A stretch of 60,000 nucleotides of DNA from Polytrichum commune. Taxonomy: Eukaryota; Streptophyta; Polytrichopsida; Polytrichales; Polytrichaceae. Shown here piece after piece: positions 44,861 to 54,520 of this stretch. A program made the translations under genes and the position numbers. Location of the stretch: contig OX485803.1 in assembly GCA_950295325.1 (NCBI GenBank), positions 35,047,554 through 35,107,553 of the forward strand, in the 5' to 3' direction. Under the pieces are notes generated by a model. That model worked only from the letters and a program-made list of their open reading frames with translations. It ran no database searches and was not told the DNA's origin. The stretch's first letter is position 1; each line of letters starts with the position of its first letter.

Positions 44861-47023
44861 GTGTGAAGAATCCCACGCCCCAACCCTTGCAAGAATTGGA
44901 TGTACATAATACAATGAAGGATGTTGAAACATTATACAATGTTGGTGGTTGTATTCTAGTGCAGTCACAAAGGGAGGCCACCATAATCTTTCAAATCAGT
45001 TGAGATTGCCGCCTTTTTAAGTACATACAATGATTTGGTCACATTCTCTTGGTAGGTTCTTAAAGAGGACAACTTATATGTGTTGTGGTATACATATATG
45101 TTATGAGGGTATTCATTTAAAGGTATCAAATGCATAATCTTGATATGACTACAATTAATTGCTATACATAATACCATTTTCTTTTGGGTCAATTTCATTG
45201 AACATATCTTTACTTAGAAGGTGTAGGAGACGTTAAATTTTAGCACGCTCTAACTTTTGTTGTTTTGGAACACATGTGTTTGCATCCAACAACCCAACAT
45301 AAAATACACAAAGTACATACACTACAAGTCTACGATCTAGTAGCTAATGCTCCTATTGGAAATTTGGCTTACAAAGTATACATATGGGGGGGATGTTGAT
45401 CCAACCAATTATGAACAAATCAATAAGGTACTAAGGTTTTTTTTTGTTTTTTTTGTTTTTGTTTTTGGAGAGGTGAGTATGTTCTTTGGACACCACAAAT
45501 TAAATGACACGAGTGTATAAAAGGAGATTTTTGAGGCATTGGTGTCCATAATATATAGAAGGGGAGATATTTTTTACTATAATTTGTTGTTGTGTACAAA
45601 TAAAATGGCCATCCAAAATTTAAAAGTAAAGGTAATGTGCAAATCACAATCCTAAAGTTTATTTTTCCAGATTGATAGTATTTGTGCTCACCTTATGACT
45701 TAAATGATAACTTGTTGGTAAATCTAGATTCTATCATTTCACTGACTTCAATGACACAAATTACATGATCAAATCCTCATGAGCTACATCATATGATTGA
45801 AAAAAAATCTTCAAAATCTTTTTTATATTTGAAAAGGAAAGTGTATTGGGGAAGATGTATTTAATTTGTAAACAAACCTTGGGATAAGATATTTAATCTA
45901 GAAGATGTTGGTTTTTGATTCCAAAAACTTTTCACAATTCAAATGCACATGCTGCAAAGCATAAGAGCAAATGGGAGAGTATAACACTTACAATGTATGC
46001 CAAGGTGAGGAATAAATGCCAATGGGTTATACTACAAACACATGTGTGGCATGTATTCATGTATCCACGCATGTATCTATATGCAAGGTTGACTACATGA
46101 TGGCGAACACCTTTATGTATACATTTGTAATTTTGAACTATAACAAGGTCATGCGCATCACACCCAAATCATATAAGGTTGCAAGTATTATTGAGTACTA
46201 ATAGTCAATAATATATAATCAAGATGTGATGTTAGTATATTGTTCATATATATATATATATCTGATCTTTCAATATATATTTATATATAGGTAATTATAG
46301 TTATTTTTGAATTACTAATATTCAAGATACAATAATATATTAAGGATTTTTTTAGATCTACAAATTCCATGTTGATTACATGGTAATAGATCACTTGACA
46401 AGATGTAGAGCATGAATTCCATGATAATATGTTTTTTTTTTAAATTTAAATTTTTTATAACCCCCCTCAAATTTCAAATGTAACCTTCATTTCATTTATA
46501 GCCAAATTATTCAAATTTATGAAATATATTTTAAAAATGGAATCTCACATCTCAAGTTATTTCTCACCACTAGCTTCTGTTGAAAGTGTCTAACACTCCT
46601 ACTATTGCACTTTGAGCAAGACATTTTTAAGAGTACACTACCAATGGTGTTTAGGAACATTCTTTGACCCAAACTGCATTCTCCAATAAGTAAAAAGTCA
46701 AACTTCATGCATTATATGTACCCCCCCCCCCCCGAAAAAACATCTCATGAAAGGGTAATGTTTAGAGGGCATGTAGGAAGTTAGGATATTGGTAGCTAGA
46801 GTCATTGTTGGTAATTACATACAAGAGATTACTATAGGCTAATAGCAGGTTGGGTGTATGTTACCCAATAATTAATTCATTTCAAATGAAGGGGTTAGGG
46901 GATCTATAAAAACATTTATGAAAAACTAGGCAAACATGTATATGTATATCTATACATTTAGGCACATAGCATATCTTACATACTAATCTATGTACTATGA
47001 TTTATTGTTCAATCATTCATGAC
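44861..47023. other. Unannotated sequence with TA microsatellite and C13
   Basis: No gene recognised. A TA microsatellite lies at about 46,244-46,261 in a strongly AT-rich stretch, and C13 at 46,721-46,733. Confidence 0.5.
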
Positions 47024-48600
47024 GGCTAAGTATCCTGGGGGGTGCGCCTTTCATTAGAAACCAAAAACCACATGCAATCGCAACATACTCTAAGAACCCC
47101 CTAAATACAAGTTTTTTTTTGTTTTTTGTTTTTGGGGTACAATTAAGCAATACATGTACAAGTTCGATGATAATTATACAAATGAAAATATGTATACATA
47201 AAAAAATTACATTTCATATATAGTCATGCAAATATACTTTTGAATTACAATCAATCCTTATCATATGTAAAATGCAAAACCCTAGCATTCATCATAAAGT
47301 TGTTCGAGAAATTTTCATCCCCTGGATGTAACTTGTAAGCATCTAAGTCTACAATATATGTCATAAAAGCTAATGCAAATATTGTATCAAAAGATCAATA
47401 AGATCATTTGATGCTTTTCATCAAATGATTAGTAAGATCATAAGTATACTTGTTGTTGGTCTTTTTGATACCAACGTAAACCAACGTCCATGTTTGATAG
47501 ATGGTCCACCAAGTCAATTGGATCCCTATACTCCACCCAATGATTACCAAAATTTCTACACGTCTTATCAACCCTCACAAGAAACCAAAACTTAATTGGA
47601 GCTTAATGTTTTAGGCTACCGCATTTTTGACAATTCTAGCTTCATGTGTGTTCTTGTCTTGACTTTCCTTGTTTGCATCTTGTAGTTTTGACAACATTTA
47701 GAACTCAAAGTATCTTGAGCAAAAAAAAGCTACTTGATCCATTTTATTGCACTTTGTAAATAATCTCTAACATGCATGCTTTGATAATAATAGCCACAAC
47801 TTAATTTGGGGACAAGACAAACATTATGCTCTCAATTCAAAACCAAGAATTCAATTGATGGAAGAATTTATCTATAAACACTTATTGTAGCTTTCACAAT
47901 CTAATAGCCAAAACCACTAATGTGACGAGAACCCAAGAGGAGGAAGGGGCTACTTGAAACACACGAAACAAATGAGGAAAGGAGGAGTTTTGAGCACCTT
48001 CGCAATTTCAACAAACTTTTTCGTCAGCCTTTGCGACAAGACCTAATTTCTAAATCACCTCATGCTTGTAATCACTACCTGCTTCAACCATCCACATCCC
48101 CTTTGAACAATCTCCACAAAGAAGCGCAACCCATTCCTCTTACAACCATAAGCAAGAAGTGGCCTTGTTCTCAACTCAACAACCCCTTCCAAAACCCTAA
48201 TACTGCCTCTTTCATACATGCATGAATGAGATAAGGAAGCGAGATGAGAAATTTATACATCCTAGTTTCATCCAATATTAAATACTTATCCCATAAAGTC
48301 TAATGACACTACCATACAAATACAAATGTTGTATATTTTCTAAAGGTCCTTCATACATGTACATAACTACAAGTTGTGTAGCATATGTATACGTAGTATG
48401 ACAAAATTCAAATTAATACCCCTCTTGTGCACTCACGTATAATCTTACGTTTTATGAAAGGTGCACCCCCCACCCTCAACGATTCCCACTCGGGATGCGC
48501 TGTTTCGGCTGGGTTGGTTGTATTTTGGGTTCTTTCTGCAATTGAATTTTCAATTTGTGCCAAAAAAAACCAAAAGGTGCACCCCCCGGGCTACGTATGC
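47024..48600. mobile_element. Candidate 1.55-kb terminal-inverted-repeat element
   Basis: The left end TGGGGGGTGCGCCTTTCAT (from 47,036) is answered by right-end complement CGGGGGGTGCACCTTTTGG (to 48,588). Adjacent flanks GGCTAAGTATCC (47,024-47,035) and GGCTACGTATGC (48,589-48,600) match at 10 of 12 positions, like an aged target duplication. The length would suit a MULE (usually 8-10 bp duplications), but I see no transposase. A second terminus-like GAAAGGTGCACCCCCC lies inside at about 48,458, so the right boundary has an alternative. Confidence 0.5.
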
Positions 48601-49128
48601 GATGGTAGCCTTGAGGGTTTTGGTTAAGCCGTCTTAGTGTGCTAATTAGGGTTGTGAAGAATGCTTTCTATCGTTTTGTGCTCATATTTTGTAGAGGTTG
48701 TTTGAGAATTTGCAAGCATCGCTAAGAGTCAGAGGCAAATCAATCTCATGTTCCATCCCATTAACGAGGACGAGAGATTATCAAGCGTTGTGAGTGATAC
48801 TTAGGTTTTGATAGCCCAAGTCGAGAGAGATCACCTTAGGAAGATTGGAGAGTTTCCTAAAATTTAGACATTTTGATGATCATTTCTTCTTTAAGCCATC
48901 TAGCCCACTAATTTCCCAGAAATTAGGCTTTATCATTTTAAATCATTTAAAAACCCAACTTGCTATCATCCTACTGTATCTCAAAATGGTAGGCATTTTT
49001 ATCTTGTAACTACTTGGACCATCACATAAGGCAAATTATTGCACCGTTTTTCTACCCTCATTTTGTTTCAAGAGGGAGTCAAATGAGACAAACGGAGTCA
49101 CCTTTGCAACAAGAACCCCAAATTATTC
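48601..49128. other. Unannotated sequence
   Basis: No gene or bounded element recognised. Confidence 0.5.
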
Positions 49129-49416
49129 CGTAACCGGTTGGCCGCTTTGTTTCGCCAAGGTGGCACTACACGATTGGCTCTGAGCACACATGTTTGCAGA
49201 CGATAACCTCGACATCCCAGCCGGTTATGATCATCTAAATCGGTTATGGTGACAGGTGACCCACTGTTTAGGTCACTTGCGCGGCTCAACAAAGCGACCA
49301 ACCGGTTACGTCCGGTAATTGTTTTATCGGAACCGGTTATCGGTGCAGAACCGGTTCTGTCAAGCTGGTTCGCCTGCGGTTCTGCACCAATAACTGGTTC
49401 CAATAAAACGATTACC
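49129..49416. repeat. Two abutting inverted repeats rich in AACCGGTT
   Basis: The first pair is CGTAACCGGTTGGCCGCTTT at 49,129-49,155 with its near-complement at 49,284-49,310. The second pair is 49,314-49,354 with 49,377-49,416, about 40 bp with roughly four mismatches, all transitions. AACCGGTT or AACCGG occurs many times. Just downstream, 'gaaccggtttagtttgagaaa' to 'gttgaagttcaag' (49,473-49,525) matches 11,582-11,625 inside the hAT element, linking the two loci. An open frame spanning the repeats on the minus strand (101 codons) is a by-product of the palindromes. Confidence 0.8.
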
Positions 49417-50027
49417 TAATACATAAAGCATGTTTCCGTACCAATGAATGGCGAGAACCGGCCCATAGTTACAGATGAACCGGTTTAGTTTGAGAAATAA
49501 TCGGTTGAAGTTCAAGGCTTCAGGAATATTACGGATCCTTCTAGAGGAATCTACAGAATTTACCTCAAATTAATGTAGAAAAAACCAAAAGATCACAATG
49601 TGTAACAGGTTGGACTAGGAAGCAATAGGATTTTGACAGATTATGTCCGAGAATATCCCTGGACATTATTTCCATACATTCACATACACAAGAAAACAAT
49701 GCCATGTGCATTATACACTATTCTTTTGGGGGAAGGGAAACAATTCCAGGCTTTAAAAGGGCGTTATTCATCCAATGGAATTTCCGCTCTTTTAGGCTGT
49801 TACTTTGAAGTCATTGTTTCTACAACTTTTGGGGCCAAATTATGTGGTTTGGAATTGGAAATTGGTGGCAAAGTAGTTGATTCGGTTTGTTGGGGTCAGT
49901 TGAGGGGAGTCGTTCATTCTTTGGTGATCAATTTATGGAAGAAGATAAAGAGATGGCGTTTATATCTATCTAGAAACAAAGTCATTTTTTAACATGTTTG
50001 GTGTACTAGATGTTGATATAACATTGC
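49417..50027. other. Unannotated sequence
   Basis: It contains a 119-codon open frame (49,633-49,992, plus) with no recognisable domain. Confidence 0.45.
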
Positions 50028-50533
50028 TAAGGCCACTTCACACATGAGACTGAGAGCCCATGACCATTACACTTCAAGCACTCTCATTGGTGGAAAAGGC
50101 GGAGCCGCTCCAAGTTTGCTTCACACTACGCTTGAGGGACCAACGGAGTAGGTGAATGCAAGATGGATGTAAAAGTCTACATGGATTCCTACATGGCATT
50201 GAATGGATCATGTTTCATGGTCACTTGGACTGATTTCATAAACCACCTCTTTGACATAGGCCTAACACAAAATCGGGAGACCATGGCACTCCGAATGCTC
50301 ACAACCGTTTATTTATTCTATTTTATAATGTGTGAGGACTCCACATGAACAGAAAATCATTGAAATAGTTTTTGGTTGAGGGCCTAGTCACATATGACTT
50401 CACACTACACTTGAGGGCCCATGACCACACCACATGATTTTGGAGGTGTCTTGGGACAACCTTTGGACGTTGTCTTTTGGGCTCTCACAATTTCATGGTC
50501 ATGGCTCTTGGCTCGTGTGTGAAGTGGCCGTAA
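50028..50533 (+). mobile_element. GGCCACTTCACAC element, PIF/Harbinger-like, complete copy
   Basis: The 500-bp body (50,031-50,530) starts GGCCACTTCACACATGAG and ends, in complement, CGGCCACTTCACACACGAG. TAA flanks both sides (50,028-50,030 and 50,531-50,533), consistent with a 3-bp TAA/TTA duplication as in PIF/Harbinger. Most of its length matches the minus-strand copy at 21.1-21.7 kb. A 61-codon frame (50,163-50,348) aligns with a 64-codon frame there, but with many amino-acid replacements, so selection for a protein is doubtful. Confidence 0.85.
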
Positions 50534-50548
50534 GCAATTTGTGTTATT

Positions 50549-50653
50549 GTGTGGCCTTGAGAATATAACCATGGCATGCACAAACCTTGTGCCAAGAGAC
50601 TCAAATTTAGACTGAGCTCCCAACATCCCATGGTCATATTCCCAAGGCTCACA
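50549..50653. mobile_element. 105-bp foldback MITE, copy 2 (inverted)
   Basis: Arms TGTGTGGCCTTGAGAATATA and, in complement from the right, TGTGAGCCTTGGGAATATGA both run on to ACCATGG. It aligns inverted with 25,592-25,697. It sits about 20 bp from the end of the preceding PIF/Harbinger-like element. Confidence 0.72.
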
Positions 50654-50744
50654 TATCCTTAGTAATTTTATACAAAGGTTATTCCCATCATTGTAGACTA
50701 AAAAAGGAAGTGTATGGACGGATCAAGTCTATGACTAGATAACA

Positions 50745-51290
50745 CAAGTACACAATTTAGAGTATTTAGTGCCACATGTGTAACAATGCCCACTTACCCT
50801 ATTTTGAGGCGTATGCGAAGTTGCACTAATGATTAACAACTTCACCATAAGTGTCACCTCATGACACTTGGCATTTCAGGTGCACTTACTAATATCTTGG
50901 CATGACTATATTCAATAGTGTTATGAGGTGGATGCCTATTTTACACAATGTTCTACAAGTTGACTGAAGTGTACATAAGTGACTCTTGATATTAGTATGC
51001 TCAAGAGTATCTTTCTCTTGCATACTAAAATATAAACACATGACACTTGCCATCATAATGCTAAAAAATATCATCCCCTTGTATACTAAAATGCAAGACT
51101 ATCATCTAAAGTACCCCAATGTGCTACTCTAAATATCATAATGTAGATATTTTTTCACTTAAAAAAGTTACTTATGTTGACGAAAGAAACCATATTAGTA
51201 ATTAGAGGGCATGATAGTTTTGAGACCTCTAGGCATCTAATTAGGCCTTTTGCCAATAATGTACGTGATACTAAATACCACAAAGAAATG
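50745..51290. repeat. Dispersed repeat R2, uninterrupted copy
   Basis: The left third matches 32,577-32,748 and the rest matches 36,398-36,770. Here the two parts are contiguous near 50,920. It therefore shows the pre-insertion structure of the R2 copy that was split by the copia element. Confidence 0.75.
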
Positions 51291-51406
51291 AAATAAAAAT
51301 TATTCAAATTTCTTGACGCAAATTGGATTTTGAGCTTTTTTTTGGTGGACAAAATTGGAAGCAATCACCACAAGAGGTGCATTTATTTTCAAATCATAAG
51401 GATTTT

Positions 51407-52135
51407 ATTTCATGAGAGTGGGCCCAAGTATTACAAAAGGTTTGTGATTGATTGTAATCTTGTCGTTGGCAACAAACATGACTCTCCAAACATCAACAAC
51501 ACCTACATTGTTTTGATCACATGAACTCAAGCTCCACACATAGTCTTCAAGAGACTTGTGCTTCTTTGCTCCAATCATTTTCGGTAGTTATGTATTCATG
51601 ATGTCATTGGTTACTTATGAGGCTTTAAGGTTAGCTTTGCTCCATCATTGATATCGTTGTGAACTCTAGAGGAAAGAAGTGACAAAAAAGGCAAGGAAAT
51701 GTTCTAAACGTAAACCCTTTAAGGTGCAACAAACCCAAAAGTGGTTCTATGATGTATTTGGTGGTGGACCAGAATGGCGACCATATTGGCTACAACTTAG
51801 AACTTAAGATAGGTGAACATAGAGGGTATCCACATGTCACATTTTTGGGGTATTTATGGAATTTGTCTCTTAACAATAGGGTTAATTATAGGTGCCACTT
51901 GCTATATTGTGGTTGTATGTCTATGGCAAATGTCTTAAACTGTACTAGGAAGGGCTAAAATCAATATTTTGTGAGGATCTATGCCGTTGATTACTAGGTG
52001 CCCATCTTGGAGTAAGCCTTTGATGTCACCCTCTATACTCCACTCTATGTCCTCTCCATGCCTTGCTACAAACTCCTTTGCAAACACTTGTTTACATTTT
52101 TTCTTTTTGTTGGGAAGGATTTGCATGGATTGCAA
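51407..52135 (-). pseudogene. Unassigned coding-like remnant adjoining R2
   Basis: Two stretches on the minus strand look protein-derived. 52,135-51,935 reads KQVFAKEFVARHGEDIEWSI then GLLQDGHLVINGIDPHKIL. 51,584-51,407 runs about 59 codons without a stop, including KMIGAKKHKSLEDYVWSLSS and FVANDKITINHKPFVILGP. Intervening DNA has stops and shifts. A GVKMVSLEDNN-like peptide in the R2 copy at 37.1 kb suggests R2 itself carries this sequence. I recognise no domain. It may be part of an undescribed or poorly known element. Confidence 0.45.
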
Positions 52136-53895
52136 AATCGCCTCATCCTACTATTGTGGCATTGTGCTTCAAATTCAAACCTTCCACCAAGAGCAATGAT
52201 TGCGATTATGCTTAATATTACAGAGTTTATGCTCATCATCCCACTCACCTCTAATTGCTCCTGCAATCACATTATCATGGAAGTGCATCATGTGATGAAC
52301 AACCCTAGGTTTGCAACTTGCCATCGCCATTGCTTGCATCCTCCAGTGGGGAAAGTCTCTACACTTGTTGTATGATTACAATGCAAAGTTAATATGGCTT
52401 CCAAAGCAGATTTTTTTTGTTACAACAATCACTCAAGCACATTGTCAATACCTTTGGTACATGCACACCATTAAAAACAAAATCGTTTCTTTGACATTTA
52501 CAACTTAATTCTTAACAATGTTGTTTTTCCTACAATGCCATCGATCCCCTCCAAAGTTTCATGCAATGACGCCAACAACTTTGCCAGCTTGACGATGCAT
52601 GGAGGACATGCATGAAATGTGCTTTTTTGACCAACTACTATATCCCTCTTTCTTTAGCCATTCTTTCCCATGGGACATACTCCCAATTGCATTTGCAATT
52701 TCCATTATCTTGGGGAAGGTCTTTTGGTGACCATCCATGTGAATTTTGTCATGTCATAAAACACATGTCCAACTTTCGGAGGAGCTGCAAGTATAATATC
52801 TCTCAAATTGGAACACACGCAAGCATGGGAAACAAGTAGCATGCTCCCACAAGAACCAATCTCCACCCAATGGTTGGTGTGGGTGGTGTCCTTGCATTGC
52901 AAACACTTGTTTGGGGGGGGGGGGGGGAGAGGAGGCATTTCCAAAGACCAGGAAGACTCATCTAGTGAAGATCAAAGCGTACATTGCTCTTCCAAATGCC
53001 ACATACTTGCTTGACTAATGTGTTTGTGTGGTGGACAACACCAATTCTTTGAAACTTACTAAAGAATTGCACAAACCTCCCATGAATTGGCATAGGAGGT
53101 GTTGCAATTGGGAAGCGCCTTTGATCCAACCAAACTACTCTCCTGCAATCAACACTAGGGCCAAGAAAACGATCCTCATTGTTTTGCCAAGCAAGTTGTG
53201 AACGATGAAGCAATTTGCAATGTGTTTGGCAATTTTCACATAATGGACGATGTAGATTGCTTTCAAATGACCCCTCAATCACAACTTGTAGCGGAGAGAA
53301 TGGGTGCATAACTATGGACATGTTGGGCTGCATGATGCAAGGCAGGGGGTGGAGGTTGCCAATGCCCCTTCATTGTTTGGATGCTCTAGGATTTTGAGAA
53401 CAATGCAATGTGGGAAGCACATCAACCAAATAAATTCAATGCCCCATGTATTGGTCTGAAGTCCGAGCAGGGTGGGTTGTGTTCATCCTCAACCATTTCT
53501 TGACCAAATGAAGTCTCCACTTGGGCACTACACCCGTTTGAATACCGGGGGAGGTTGTTGGCGAGTATAATGGTGAGCACACATTGTGTTGAGCATTATG
53601 TTGTCGTTAACTTTGGCAAGGGGGATTTTGACTTGCATTTGCATGAGCAATTTGTGGTTGTGATATTGGGGCCAACATTGCATGCTAAAGGTAGCACACA
53701 AAGCGTGAGAGGTATTTTCCATTATGCATTTTGCATTGTGGAGGCTTCAAGGCTTCAAGACATCGGGTAGAGGGGATACCTTGCTCATGTGGCCACTAAT
53801 CCCAACAACTCTTGTGGAAATCCATGAGCCTTTTTGCACACAACACTCCATAGTACTTTAGACGAACATATTGTAAGATTTTTCCATAGGTCCCA
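52136..53895. other. Unassigned region with long minus-strand open frames
   Basis: Minus-strand frames at 53,333-52,962 (123 codons) and about 53,770-53,528 (at least 64 codons from its first Met) are longer than typical here. Both are rich in Cys, His and Trp, but I recognise neither. Upstream of the remnant at 51.4-52.1 kb, 52,266-52,066 reads GGRFEFEAQCHNSRMRRFCN. A G15 tract (52,913-52,927) interrupts. These may be further exons of, or decay products from, the same unknown element. Confidence 0.35.
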
Positions 53896-54520
53896 TTGTG
53901 GGTGCAAGCATGGTAAAGTGGACCAAAAAAATGCTCTGGTATACTAAAACCATAAATTGTTTTGGTCAAAGGCCTAAAAGTAGTAGCAAAGAGTTATTTA
54001 AATTGGAATTTTTTTTATGATGACCTCTATTGTTGTGTTAAATACTCAAATGTAGAATATCAAGTTGAGATCTTCAATACTTAGCATCAAAAGTGATGCT
54101 CAAAAACAAATGGTTGAGTCTGGTTTTGGATGTAGATTTCATGACCTTAACTATTTTGAAGTTAGGTTTTTTTTGTATATATTCCTTGAATTCATTATCT
54201 ACTTGAGGGCATCACCACAAAACTTTGTAAAAAACCATCAATTTAATGTAATTTTATCATATTTTAAACAAATTTTAGACAATCACTTATTCAATATCAC
54301 ATACTTGCACGCCACTTGCATCGTCTTCTAAAATAGGTAGACTTTTCTTGGAATTCTTTTTGTCATCATAAATTGCTTGGCTTTGTAGATCAAGATTTTT
54401 TAAAATGTCTATGGTTTATTTCTTCACAAAATTCAAAGTTGGTACATAAAATTGAATCACTTTCACTTAACACTAGGCAGGGATCAGGAGTTGTCCACTT
54501 TACCGTGCTTGCACCCTTGT
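53896..54520. mobile_element. TTGT-flanked terminal-inverted-repeat element, copy 2
   Basis: The 617-bp body (53,900-54,516) has left terminus GGGTGCAAGCATGGTAAAGT and right complement GGGTGCAAGCACGGTAAAGT, with TTGT before (53,896-53,899) and after (54,517-54,520). It aligns along its whole length with 19,226-19,822 in the same orientation. Flanking DNA is unrelated to that of copy 1, showing independent insertion. No transposase frame. Confidence 0.82.

Noticed and set aside
49098-49403. 101-codon minus-strand frame
   Set aside because: Spans the two inverted repeats; its apparent repetitiveness comes from the AACCGGTT palindromes.
52962-53333. Confident gene call for the 123-codon minus-strand frame
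   Set aside because: No domain recognised, no start or splice evidence, and it lies among decayed repeats; kept only as a region to check.
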